Positions 26,925-36,008 of a stretch of 64,000 nucleotides of DNA are shown in pieces; position 1 is the stretch's first letter; each line of letters begins with the position of its first letter. The stretch covers positions 62,001-126,000 of the forward strand of contig CAWENX010000017.1 of assembly GCA_963810555.1 (NCBI GenBank), written 5' to 3'. The position numbers and the translations under genes were made by a program. The stretch is from G963677325 sp963810555. GTDB lineage: Bacteria; Bacteroidota; Bacteroidia; Bacteroidales; Prolixibacteraceae. The notes beneath the pieces are model-generated. The model saw only the letters and a program-made list of their open reading frames with translations, had not been told where the DNA came from and searched no databases.

Positions 26925-27821
26925 ATGATGAACAAAGTTATTGATATAAATGACTTCGAACGATGGTCCCCGCTCTTTAGGGGAAAATGGGGAAATCGCC
27001 TTGCCAGACTGGCTATGCATATGTTTGCATTCGATAAGGTCAACAAGGTGTACGATCATTCTTATGATTACAAGGGCCCCGAGTTCGCTTCGAGATTGTT
27101 GAACGACCTGGGAGTTCATTATCTTGTCGGTAATGCTGAGCGTCTGGATAATCTTCCCGATGGCGCATTCATCACGGTATCCAACCATCCTTACGGAGGC
27201 CTCGATGGGATCATCTCAATCGACCTTATGGGAGCCATTCGTCCTGACTACAAATTCATGGTCAACAAAATGATCGCAATGGTGAAGACACTCGAACCCA
27301 ATTTTATATCGGTAACCCCCACTACCGACAAAAAAAATGCCGCCTTTACCAACTTCAATGGGATCCGTGAAACCTTTACGCATATCCTTAATGACCATCC
27401 TGTTGGTTTTTTCCCGTCAGGCGCAGTTTCCGATTTCATCGTGACGGAATTTCGCCTGCGCGACCGTGAATGGCAACCCGGCATTCTCTCACTGATCAAA
27501 TCTGTAAAAGTTCCTGTATTGCCCCTTCGCTTCTTCGACAGGAATTCTGCTTTCTTTTACTTTCTCGGGCTTATCAGCTGGAGGATTCGTTCCTCGCGCA
27601 TGCCCTTCGAGGTCTTTAATAAATCTGGAAAACAAATCCGCATTGGCATTGGCGAATTGATCCCCGTTGAAAAACAGGAACAGTTCTCCGACGTGAAATC
27701 TTTCGGTACATTCCTCCGCAATAAAGTCTACAACATGCCCCTCCCCGATTCATTTATCCAAAGATCTTCACTTGACTTTTTACAGAAAGAGAACCTTCAA
27801 CCGGACAGACAGATATCCTGA
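26925..27821 (+). CDS. PlsC-like lysophospholipid acyltransferase
   Basis: A 298-residue acyltransferase of the glycerolipid (LPLAT/PlsC) superfamily, related to putative haemolysin-type proteins. It shows the catalytic H-x4-D motif as SNHPYGGLDG near residue 86, an FFPSGAVSDF block in place of the usual FPEGT, and VPVLPLRF. Acyl-CoA or acyl-ACP transfer to a lysolipid or ornithine-type acceptor at the inner membrane is the family role. In several Bacteroidetes such proteins make ornithine or glycine lipids, but I cannot decide that here. It heads a plus-strand group with an alarmone synthetase and a CDP-alcohol phosphatidyltransferase. Confidence 0.8.
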   Translation: MMNKVIDINDFERWSPLFRGKWGNRLARLAMHMFAFDKVNKVYDHSYDYKGPEFASRLLNDLGVHYLVGNAERLDNLPDGAFITVSNHPYGGLDGIISIDLMGAIRPDYKFMVNKMIAMVKTLEPNFISVTPTTDKKNAAFTNFNGIRETFTHILNDHPVGFFPSGAVSDFIVTEFRLRDREWQPGILSLIKSVKVPVLPLRFFDRNSAFFYFLGLISWRIRSSRMPFEVFNKSGKQIRIGIGELIPVEKQEQFSDVKSFGTFLRNKVYNMPLPDSFIQRSSLDFLQKENLQPDRQIS

Positions 27822-27908
27822 TTCTCTGAATGACTCTTTAATCAAGTTAATTTTACCTTATCAAAATAATCCTTTTCCCTTGAATAGCCGTAATATTTCT
27901 GCTTTCAA

Positions 27909-27939
27909 TTGAATAATTAACCGTTACCGACTATTTTTG
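27909..27939 (+). promoter_or_regulatory. Bacteroidetes-type promoter of the alarmone synthetase gene
   Basis: TTG at 27909-27911, 20 bp, TATTTTTG at 27932-27939, matching the -33/-7 consensus. The start codon follows about 80 bp later. The leader contains tandem words of the ATTGAACATTGA type. Confidence 0.6.
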
Positions 27940-28020
27940 TATATTGGTTCATCATTGAATTGAACATTGATACATTGAACATTGAACATTGATCATTGAT
28001 CCTTATATCCCGATAAAGTT

Positions 28021-28722
28021 ATGAGCACAACAGATTACACCAAAGAATTTTATCTTTTTGAAGGAATCACGGAAGGTATGCCGGATGAAATGATTAAAAC
28101 CCTCCGCTCATTTATTTCCACAGAGAATCTTTATGCCTCTGCAACAAGAGAAATAGCCACAAAGCTCGAGAATCTGAACAGCGAATTCAAATATACCCAC
28201 GACCGGAATCCCATCCAGCACATCATTACACGGGTAAAATCTCCTGCCAGCATTTTGAATAAACTGCGGCGTAAGGGAAAGAATCTGACAGCCCGCTCGG
28301 CAAGGGAAAACCTCACCGATATTGCCGGAGTAAGGGTCATCTGCTCTTATATCAGCGACATTTATCTTATCTCAGGCATGCTCACATCTCAGAACGATAT
28401 TAACCTTGTCCGCAAAAACGATTACATTAAAAATCCAAAATCCAACGGCTATCGAAGTCTCCACCTGATCATTACCGTCCCCGTCTTCCTCTCCAAAAGC
28501 GTCGAATATGTAAATGTCGAAATCCAGATTCGTACCCTTGCAATGGATTTCTGGGCCTCGCTCGAACATGAACTGGCTTACAAATTAGGCGGGAAAAAAA
28601 CGGAATCCGTTTCTGCCGAATTGTTGGATTGCGCTAACGAAATAGCGGCAATCGAAACAAGAATGCAGGAACTTTTTAACCTCTCCGTGGCCAACGGAAA
28701 ACATGAAAATCCTAAAACATGA
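28021..28722 (+). CDS. Small alarmone synthetase ((p)ppGpp synthetase, RelQ/YjbM-like)
   Basis: A 233-residue single-domain RelA/SpoT synthetase with no HD hydrolase, TGS or ACT domain. ITRVKSPASILNKLRRKG, ENLTDIAGVRVICSYISDIY, NPKSNGYRSLHLIITVPVF and VNVEIQIRTLAMDFWASLEHELAYK are the nucleotide and pyrophosphate binding and transfer blocks; all key Arg, Asp and Glu residues appear intact. It should make ppGpp or pGpp from GTP/GDP and ATP, and is not able to degrade it. It has its own promoter and precedes the CDP-alcohol phosphatidyltransferase by 229 bp. Control is probably transcriptional, as for other stand-alone synthetases. Confidence 0.93.
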   Translation: MSTTDYTKEFYLFEGITEGMPDEMIKTLRSFISTENLYASATREIATKLENLNSEFKYTHDRNPIQHIITRVKSPASILNKLRRKGKNLTARSARENLTDIAGVRVICSYISDIYLISGMLTSQNDINLVRKNDYIKNPKSNGYRSLHLIITVPVFLSKSVEYVNVEIQIRTLAMDFWASLEHELAYKLGGKKTESVSAELLDCANEIAAIETRMQELFNLSVANGKHENPKT

Positions 28723-28951
28723 CAAAAAAATGCACCAAACCAAGGAATTTTGGATAAATTTACCGAACTTTACTATACGTGAAAAAGAACATCTTGTTGA
28801 TGTCTCAGTTTTTCAGCTGTTAAAGTTTCAGGGGAGTATCAAAGGCTTATAACTGGTGCGTCGAAACCATCTGATCCCCCTGCACTGAACTGAAAATAAC
28901 AGATTACTGTTCGCTGTTAACTGTTCGCTGTTCACTTTTAACTGATCGCTT

Positions 28952-29689
28952 ATGAAACCAACCTATCTGGATGAATTGGAAGAAACATTGAAAGCCATCT
29001 CTGCTGACAGGGACAGGACCAATCTTCTCAGAAAACCCGAACAAAATGCTCTCGCGTGGCTGGTTATCCGCATCCCATCCTGGGTCAATTCCGATATGCT
29101 TACCTCCTTTGGCCTCTTCGGAAGCCTCGTCGTCCTTGCCTCATTCATCCTTGCCGCTTACATCCGCGTCGAATGGCTGCTTCTCGGGATCCTCGGCCTC
29201 CTGATCAACTGGTTCGGCGATTCCCTCGACGGCAGGGTCGCCATCTACCGCAAACGCTCCAGAAAATGGTACGGGTTTGCCCTCGACCTCATAACCGACT
29301 GGCTCAGCATCATCCTCATCGGTCTGGGTTACATCATTTACAGCGATGGCATGTGGGAACTGCTGGGATATGGATTTGTCGTTCTCTACGGCTGGGCTAT
29401 TATGACAACCCTGCTCAAATACAAGATTTTCGGCGAATATGAGATCGATCCGGGTCTCTTCGGACCTACCGAAGGCCGCGTCCTCGTCTCCCTGATCCTC
29501 CTCTTCGAGGTTCTTATCCCCGGATCCATCGTATGGACGGTCGCAGGGCTTACTGCCTTCATTTTCTTTGTCAACCTCTTCGATACCGCTAAGCTCCTTC
29601 GCCTCGCCGACATCCACGACAAAAAGGAAAAGCTCAAAGCCTCCGTCCCCCTCCCCGCCGACCGCTTCATACAAATCAACCAGGGATGA
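28952..29689 (+). CDS. CDP-alcohol phosphatidyltransferase-family membrane protein
   Basis: A 245-residue protein with about five membrane helices. The family signature is present but altered: GDSLDGRVAIYRKRSRKWYG and then FALDLITD give D-x2-D-G and G-x3-D-x3-D, while the usual A-R pair reads A-I and the spacer is one residue longer. The enzyme would transfer a phosphoalcohol between CDP-diacylglycerol (or CDP-alcohol) and an acceptor at the inner membrane. The altered signature may mean a different substrate. Coding-strand C content is much higher than in most genes here, a feature shared with the following MFS gene. Confidence 0.8.
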   Translation: MKPTYLDELEETLKAISADRDRTNLLRKPEQNALAWLVIRIPSWVNSDMLTSFGLFGSLVVLASFILAAYIRVEWLLLGILGLLINWFGDSLDGRVAIYRKRSRKWYGFALDLITDWLSIILIGLGYIIYSDGMWELLGYGFVVLYGWAIMTTLLKYKIFGEYEIDPGLFGPTEGRVLVSLILLFEVLIPGSIVWTVAGLTAFIFFVNLFDTAKLLRLADIHDKKEKLKASVPLPADRFIQINQG

Positions 29690-29813
29690 TATTTCTTAAT
29701 TGTCAATTGTCAATTATTAGTGGTGCGTTAACTTTAAAAATTTAGATGTAAGTATAAGTAAATAAGTTTTTTATAGACGTTCTTTGTTTTTTTGATTTGA
29801 ATTAAAGCTTTTA

Positions 29814-29989
29814 GAGATTCCTCACTTTGTTCGGAATGACACCTGGGCGTAACAAAGGGGGGTGATAAGGGGCGGCAGAGCCGCCCCTTATCACCCCCCG
29901 GCCCTCAGAACAAAAGTGTCATGCCGACACGAAGTGAGGCATCTCATGAAGCGAAATCAAAGGACACTTCTAAAAAATCTGTCATTGGT
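29814..29989 (+). repeat. Palindromic intergenic repeat element, copy 2
   Basis: The inverted partner of 7221-7407. The same 20-bp stem (29857-29876 and 29880-29899) has a 3-nt AGA loop. It lacks about 11 bp (the CCGCTTCGCTG segment) present in copy 1. A further partial unit, GAAGCGGAGCGGAATGAG, follows at about 29993. It lies in the 447-bp gap before the MFS gene; nothing else is recognised in that gap. Confidence 0.85.
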
Positions 29990-30136
29990 AATGAAGCGGA
30001 GCGGAATGAGGAGTCTCTGATGTTCAGGAGAAGTATCTTATTCAATTTCTTAAAATATTAAAGCACCAGCATTGATTGTCAATTGTCAATTCTTCCTCTT
30101 GCCTGTTCCCTGACTTAATACTTAATTCGTAATTCA

Positions 30137-31310
30137 ATGGAAAATCGTCTCTTCGGCTACAACCGCAACATCATCTTCACAGGTCTGACAAGTTTCCTTA
30201 TGGACACTTCAGTGAAGATGGTCTACTCCGTTATGCCCATGTTTCTCCTCTCCATTGGCGCCTCAAAAACCGCCCTGTCCCTCATCGAAGGCATCGCCGA
30301 AAGCACCTCCTCCCTGGTCAAGGCCCTGTCAGGATTCCGCAGCGACAGGATAGGCCGCAACAAACCCTTCATGCTCATCGGTTACGGCCTCTCTGCCCTC
30401 ATCATCCCGCTCTACACCTTCGTCGTCTCTCCTCTCCAGGTCCTCTTCCTCCGTTTCCTCGAACGCTTCGGCAAAGGCATCCGCACCGCCCCCCGCGACA
30501 GCCTCATCGCCGGATCGGTCGAAAATGGCGAAACAGGCAAGAGCTTCGGCCTTCAGAAAGCCATGGACAACAGCGGGGCCATAGCCGGTCCTCTTGCCGC
30601 CTTTGCCCTCCTCGCCTCCTTCCCCGGCAACTTCAGGCTCCTCTTCCTCCTCGCCGGCATCCCTGCCGTCCTGGCCATCTTCGTCCTCATCTTCGGCATC
30701 CGCGAAGCCCGTAAAAAAAGCGAAAAACTCTTCACCCGTTTTCATTTCGCCGATTTCTCCCCCCGCTACTGGTTCTTCCTCGTCATCGTCTTCCTCTTCA
30801 CCCTCGGCAACTCCACCGACGCACTTCTCCTTGTCAAAGCCAACGCCGTGGGCGTCAAAGTAGCCCTCGTGCCCATCGTCTATCTCGTGATGAATTTCGT
30901 CTGCCGTGGCAGGCGCCATCCCCGCCGGCTCCCTCTCCGACCGCATCGGCCGCGAACGCCTCCTCATTTTCGGCTTCCTCGTCTACTCGGGCGTCTATTG
31001 GGGCTTCGGCGCCGCCTCCCATCCCTTCATCATCTTCGTCCTCTTTGCTCTTTACGGCCTTTACTCCGCCGCCACCGACGGCATCCAGAAAGCCTTCGTC
31101 TCCGACCTCGCCGACAGCAACAAACGGGGCACCGCCCTGGGCATCTACTACGCCGTCACCGGCATCACCCTCCTCCCCGCCAGCCTCTTCGCCGGCTTCC
31201 TCTACGACCGCGTCAACTCCCGCGTCCCCTTCTTCTTCGGCGCCTCTACCGCCCTCCTCGCCGCTATCCTTATGCTCATCTTCTACCTCACCCGAAAAAA
31301 GGGCCGTTAA
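30137..31310 (+). pseudogene. Major facilitator superfamily transporter with one frameshift
   Basis: A 12-helix MFS permease of about 390 residues. The first half (SFLMDTSVKMVYSVMPMFLL, SGFRSDRIGRNKPFMLIGYG, and RFLERFGKGIRTAPRDSLIA) matches a group of uncharacterised MFS proteins with that RTAPRD motif. Near 30900-30905 one base seems to be missing; downstream the plus-one frame gives AGAIPAGSLSDRIGRERLLI, the second copy of the D-R-x-G-R loop. It continues through YGLYSAATDGIQKAFVSDLA to the stop at 31310. The gene is C-rich at third positions, which also creates long meaningless antisense frames. The substrate is unknown. A sequencing indel is a simple explanation. Confidence 0.85.
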
Positions 31311-31373
31311 TTGTCAATAATTCCTTTTCCTACTGACCATTAATAATTGCACATTGATCACTGAACACTAAAT

Positions 31374-32954
31374 TCATAGTTCTTTTATGCACCTAACATT
31401 CCTTCCATAATTCTTAACATTCCCTCCCTGGCTTACGGTCGGTGTATCATATTGTACTTGCTTATGAAAGCCCATATTAGGATCTGGCCGTGAGGCAGTC
31501 CACCAATTTGCATTCTGTGTCAGTCCCCCAAAAGAGGAACCACTACCCGGAAACCTATATCCTCCGGGCAAGGCTGTAAATCCGCTCTCGTTCGTAGCAC
31601 CTGTGTTCGGACTTTTCCAGTCGGTAAGGCCGGCTTCTTTCATTTTGCCTCCTGCTATAGTCAAACCACCGAGAAAATTGAATAAAGTTGCCCAATCACT
31701 ATCATCCGGCACATGCCATTCGGAAGGGCAGAGCTTGCCGGTATTAACGGCATACCAGTTATAATACCCTCCGAACTTATCTTTGTATGTTTCATCATTG
31801 TTGTACCAACCGAGTGCTGGAATTGTTAGTATGCTCCAGCTGTTGTCGATAATGACAGGAATCGCTGTGCCGTCACTGAGTTTTGTGGTTTTAAGATTTT
31901 CCTTCATCCAGATCTGGGTACCGATTGACAAGGTCTGGTATATATTTCCGTCAAAATCGGTTACTGTTCCCGTAAGCTCTAGAGTTGTAAACGATATTTC
32001 CTCTCCGTAGCCCGTTCCCACACTATTGACAGCATAGGCTCTCATATAGTATTTTGTATCAGGATTCAATCCGGTTAAAGAAATTCTAAATGAGCCCATG
32101 CCAATTCCCTCTTCTGCCTTGAAATCATCAGTTGCCGGATGCGGGGATGTACTCCAGCATACTCCGCGGCGGGTCACCTCTGCCCCTCCATCTGAAATAA
32201 CGTTTCCTCCTGAAGAAACGCCTGAGGCAGTAACAAGCGAAATAGCCGATGTACTCAGGATGGGGGCAGTCGAAAGAGTAGTAAATGTGATTTCATTGCC
32301 GTAGGATACTCCCGCAGAATTAACGGAATAGGCCCTCACGTAATAGGTAATGCCCGGAGCTAATCCTGAAATATGGCTTGTAAAAGTCCCCGATCCTGAT
32401 CCATCAGCCGTTTTGTCATTGATGATTTCCGGATTTCCTGCTGTGTTCCAGCAGACTCCCCGTGCCGATATGGTTCCTCCGCCGTCTGAAATTATATTGC
32501 CTCCTGTAACGACGGATGAGTCCGTAAGAGAAGAAATAGAAACTGTTGTCATAGTTGCCAGGGCTGTCAGAGTAGTAAAGAAAATATCCTCTCCGTAACC
32601 TGCTCCAGCCGAATTTAAGGCATATGCCCGAAGATGATAGGTGGTTCCGGGATTTAACCCTGTAATTGTACTGGTATAACTCCCTACTCCTGTACCATCT
32701 GAAGTTTTATTATTATTACATTCAGGATTGATAGTTAATCCCCAGCATACACCCCGCGACGTAATTGAGCTTCCTCCGTCTGAGATTATAGTTCCTCCAC
32801 TTGTTGCAGTTGTTTCAGTAACTGAATTAACTGCCGCGCTCTCAACAACAGGGGATGAAACAGTTTGGCTTTTTTTACAAGTAGATATAAGTGTTATGAC
32901 AAGAAAAATTGTACTCAAATGGGTTAGAAAAGATTTTATTATCCAGTTTTTCAT
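31374..32954 (-). CDS. FISUMP-domain lipoprotein with three fibronectin-III-like repeats
   Basis: A lipoprotein of about 526 residues (signal MKNWIIKSFLTHLSTIFLVI, lipobox LISTC). I take ATG at 32954 rather than a start 21 codons upstream because it directly precedes the signal. Three repeats of about 95 residues follow, each with GG.IISDGG, RGVCW, a Y-S-RAY.SAG.YG block and a final FTTL. The C-terminal 180 residues are a Fibrobacter succinogenes major paralogous (FISUMP) domain: TVTDFDGNIYQTLSIGTQIW, MKENLKTTKLSDG, YYNWYAVNTGKLCPSEWHVP and a closing NVRCIKE. Such proteins are surface-exposed and probably bind carbohydrate or other surface ligands; function is not established. Confidence 0.85.
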   Translation of the reverse strand: MKNWIIKSFLTHLSTIFLVITLISTCKKSQTVSSPVVESAAVNSVTETTATSGGTIISDGGSSITSRGVCWGLTINPECNNNKTSDGTGVGSYTSTITGLNPGTTYHLRAYALNSAGAGYGEDIFFTTLTALATMTTVSISSLTDSSVVTGGNIISDGGGTISARGVCWNTAGNPEIINDKTADGSGSGTFTSHISGLAPGITYYVRAYSVNSAGVSYGNEITFTTLSTAPILSTSAISLVTASGVSSGGNVISDGGAEVTRRGVCWSTSPHPATDDFKAEEGIGMGSFRISLTGLNPDTKYYMRAYAVNSVGTGYGEEISFTTLELTGTVTDFDGNIYQTLSIGTQIWMKENLKTTKLSDGTAIPVIIDNSWSILTIPALGWYNNDETYKDKFGGYYNWYAVNTGKLCPSEWHVPDDSDWATLFNFLGGLTIAGGKMKEAGLTDWKSPNTGATNESGFTALPGGYRFPGSGSSFGGLTQNANWWTASRPDPNMGFHKQVQYDTPTVSQGGNVKNYGRNVRCIKEL

Positions 32955-33324
32955 TGAAACTCGGCTAAGTGTAAATACTCGATCCATATTCTCGTAATCC
33001 CGGTTAGAAGATATCAAATTCGATTTTGCAAATACTATGCCATTAACATATCCGGTTGTAATTGTGTGGATTGCGACAAAGCATTTAATAAATCTGATAA
33101 ATTAGTCTTCATTAATAACCAAAATCCCTGAAATTAGATAAATCATCATTTGTTCAGATTTTCTAATTTAACTTTCTTCGCGTTAAAATCTGTGTGATTT
33201 TTGTCATTTATCTTTGTTCCAATAAAATTGATTATCAATTTATGAATTAATTTTTTAAATTCAAAAATTAAGACGTAATATATTCCACTGCTACACGGTT
33301 ATCGATTTCTCCAAATGCTGCCAC
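32955..33324. other. Intergenic DNA with no recognised gene
   Basis: AT-rich DNA between divergent genes, with no RNA gene or repeat seen. The open frame of the DUF4832 remnant extends back to about 33258 without a start codon. Confidence 0.5.
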
Positions 33325-34098
33325 ATGTCAGCCTGCCTGGACTGTGACGAGGAATTTGTTACCGATACCGCCTCCGCCATGAACATCCTTGGCTACAGAC
33401 ACTCCCTGCCTTTCGGCGCTGGTCTGAGCGTCAACGGATATGAAGGCAACAACCGCGCCAATATCACTAACTGCGCAATGCTTATCGACCGCTACGCCCC
33501 TGCCAATCCCGGCATCGGCGAATCAAACTGGCTTTACCAGGGCCCTGTCTCCATCACCTCCGAAAACAAACACATCACCGATTTCCTGAAGGATTTTATC
33601 ACCAGCCATAACGATATCGCTCACTGGTACGCCATACCGTCCGATTACGCCCTTATGAAAACGCGAGACAGCACGGGGATCATTAATGGCCTCAAGGCAG
33701 GCGGCATAGGATACCGCTTGGTCATTACTTCGGTCTCATGGAACAATGCCTCTGCGGGAGGGATAATTCACATCACCTCAACCTGGGCAAACCGGAACTG
33801 GGGCAAACTGAATGCCAAAGCTCCCGTGAAATGGTTCCTCACCGACAAGACAGGCAAAGAGATCTGCTCAGGCATCGATGCCGGGCCGTCAATAAACCAG
33901 AAAGGCAACTTCTGGAGAAAGGAGAAGCAGCATTCGATGTCCTTCAACCTTAAGGTGCCTGCCTCTGTCCCTTCCGGCAGGTATGACCTTCGTGTGGCAC
34001 TGATCAACAATACCACCAACCGCATTCCTTATATCCGCTTGGCCATCAAAGGCAAAGACGATGAGGGAAGGTACAGGCTGGGGTGGGGGGTTTGGTGA
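33325..34098 (+). pseudogene. C-terminal remnant of a DUF4832-domain protein
   Basis: 257 residues resembling the C-terminal part of DUF4874/DUF4832 secreted proteins. SAMNILGYRHSLPFGAGL is followed by a beta-sandwich with SWNNASAGGIIHITSTWANR, APVKWFLTDKTGKEI, LKVPASVPSGRYDLRVALIN and a closing IRLAIKGKDDEGRYRLG. The family usually has a signal peptide and an N-terminal TIM-barrel-like domain, which are missing. The frame stays open upstream to about 33258 without ATG and then meets AT-rich non-coding DNA. It therefore looks truncated rather than merely frameshifted. Its GC content is higher than the neighbours, like the 29-31 kb block. Confidence 0.65.
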
Positions 34099-34168
34099 TT
34101 TACTGATTTGCTGATGTGCCGGTAGTCGGACAATTTATGCTGAAATATTCCCAATATTTTTCACTGTA

Positions 34169-34189
34169 GAGACGCACGGTGTGCGTCTC
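34169..34189. repeat. Perfect 9-bp-stem hairpin
   Basis: GAGACGCAC, a GGT loop, GTGCGTCTC. This is a known kind of dispersed bacterial hairpin (GAGACGCACNNNGTGCGTCTC). It lies 71 bp past the DUF4832 remnant and may act as a terminator. Confidence 0.65.
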
Positions 34190-34202
34190 AATGTCCCTGT
34201 CC

Positions 34203-34300
34203 CATTGAATTTAATAAGCGTCTCATTCTGTTTAATATCCCGGTCTCATTGAATTTAATACGCATCCCATTCTGTTTAATATCCCAGTCTCATCGAATTT
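34203..34300. repeat. 44-bp tandem repeat
   Basis: Units start at 34203 and 34247 (CATTGAATTTAATA..., 44 bp each, few differences) with a partial third at 34291. Non-coding, between the DUF4832 remnant and the convergent DUF805 gene. The period is four times 11 bp, the unit length of the other arrays. Confidence 0.85.
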
Positions 34301-34410
34301 TGATAAAAATACCGGGAAAAAGTTTGATAAGTCAGCCTTACAATACTTCCCCCGGTCCCAAGGATTAGAATCACCCCTGTCTCTTTAAGTAATTCAAAGG
34401 AATGCGGATG

Positions 34411-34800
34411 TTAAACCGTTACAGATTGTTCATTCGGGTTTGGCCCATACTGATTCTCTCCCGGAGTGCTTTCAAGGATCATTAGCACGAGAAGCCAGAT
34501 TCCGCCTATGATCGGGATCAATCCTATCAGGATCCACCAACCGGTTCTTCCTGTGTCATGCAGCCTCCTTACAGTCACAGCCAGCGACGGGATCAGCACT
34601 GCCAGTACATAAAGCAGATAAATGTACCCGTAAGGCATTTTTATCGTTCCATATTTAAAATTGGTGCCCAGAATGTTATCAATTATCGCCGCAATAATCA
34701 GGGCAATAATGTTAAAAAGCACAAACATCCAATATTCCGTTCTCGATGCCCTCCCGCTGAAGACGGTATAATCTCTCAGAACCTTCATGTACCAGTTCAT
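34411..34800 (-). CDS. DUF805 membrane protein
   Basis: A protein of about 129 residues with four membrane helices. MNWYMKVLRDYTVFSGRASR is the typical DUF805 beginning (hence the start at 34800, not 15 codons upstream), followed by TEYWMFVLFNIIA, a conserved AVTVRRLHDTGRTGWW loop and a last helix plus STPGENQYGPNP tail. Function of the family is unknown. It is a single minus-strand gene. Confidence 0.88.
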   Translation of the reverse strand: MNWYMKVLRDYTVFSGRASRTEYWMFVLFNIIALIIAAIIDNILGTNFKYGTIKMPYGYIYLLYVLAVLIPSLAVTVRRLHDTGRTGWWILIGLIPIIGGIWLLVLMILESTPGENQYGPNPNEQSVTV

Positions 34801-35034
34801 AATTCCAAAGTTTTTAGATTGTTTATAATGGTTAATTGTTTCCAAATTACAAATATTTTACTGAAATTCAAAATGTTTATTCTGTTTATTCCCATTTAGG
34901 TGTTTGAATCTTATTCAGAATCCATACAATTCCTCTTGATCAAAATAAAAAGGGTGATGCACCGAAAACTTAAAAACTCGCAAATGACCATTGAATCCCG
35001 AAGTTTAGGGATTGAATGACTATCGAATCCAAAG

Positions 35035-35817
35035 CTACTTACAGTTGTAGTAAAAAGAATTCCGGTCAGTTTCCTCGCTTTGTCCGTTGTAGAAAATAAT
35101 ATAGACCGGAAACCCAAACTCGTTATAAGTGTATTCCGTGTGGATATCGGAAATTGTTGAATGAATGGTTTTGATATTGTTGGTATTAAAATAATCAAGA
35201 GAGAATTCTTCACAATCATAAAAATCGTAGAGGAAATGAATAGAATTCTTATGTGGGTTCGATTTATCGTCGTAGGTAAAAACTGCTGAATTTTTTAACT
35301 GATAATTCCCGGAAGAGGGATTGAATTTATACCATTCTGCATGTGTAATATTTTTTTCGTCTCCTTCGTATTCAACAGAAATAGAATCGGATAGTCTACC
35401 ATGAAAATGATATAGAATATATTTTAGATGGTTGCTGTCGTAAAAATAATTTGCCTGAACGCGGTCACTATTCGTATCAATCTGCAAAATTTTTCCATCC
35501 CCGAAAGTCAGTGAATAATTTAAAAAATCTCTCCAGACGCCCTCTGAAAGATCTCTAACAAATATTTTCACTTCATTGTCATTATACTCAAAGCGGGCCT
35601 GAGTGTTTTTATCGCTGTTGTTCCGGTAACTTTTATCAATTCTGTTGATTTGGTTGTCCAGGTAAAAAATCGAATCGGTGTACCAACTCGGAACACTGAA
35701 TAATTCGGGAAGGCAGCCGGTCTGCAATATCCTTACCTGATCGCTCTCTTTTACACAGTTGGAAATTATCAGTACAAAGCCACAAAAAATAAGGCTTCTG
35801 AACAGGAATTTAATCAT
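35035..35817 (-). CDS. Lipoprotein of unknown function, paralogue 1
   Basis: 260 residues with a lipoprotein signal (FRSLIFCGFVLIISNC, lipobox IISNC). The body is rich in beta strands and aromatic residues: WYTDSIFYLDNQINRI, VKIFVRDLSEGVWRDFL, SISVEYEGDEKN, HFLYDFYDCEEFSLDYF and a final DRNSFYYNCK. It is clearly paralogous to the next gene upstream in the same orientation (same order of blocks). I do not recognise a named family; the repeated YTYDDK/YTYNE strands recall the DUF4595-like proteins of Bacteroidetes. Surface or periplasmic location is inferred from the signal only. Confidence 0.75.
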   Translation of the reverse strand: MIKFLFRSLIFCGFVLIISNCVKESDQVRILQTGCLPELFSVPSWYTDSIFYLDNQINRIDKSYRNNSDKNTQARFEYNDNEVKIFVRDLSEGVWRDFLNYSLTFGDGKILQIDTNSDRVQANYFYDSNHLKYILYHFHGRLSDSISVEYEGDEKNITHAEWYKFNPSSGNYQLKNSAVFTYDDKSNPHKNSIHFLYDFYDCEEFSLDYFNTNNIKTIHSTISDIHTEYTYNEFGFPVYIIFYNGQSEETDRNSFYYNCK

Positions 35818-36008
35818 TGATTCTCGTCGGTTTATAAATACTCTTTATCGATTCATCAATAATTATAGTGAATTTTAACGAATTTCCAAAATTTTTGTGA
35901 AAACATTTTAAGATTAGGCGTTACAATCCCATATTTGCGGCACAGTAACTTTGAGACTTTACCCTTTAACTTTGTAACTCTATGACTTTGTAATTTTAAT
36001 CAGGGTGT

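Noticed and set aside
30329..30967. Long minus-strand open frame of 212 codons, Glu/Asp-rich
   Set aside because: It is antisense to the MFS gene. The C-rich codons of that gene create an acidic, low-complexity mirror frame with no family likeness.
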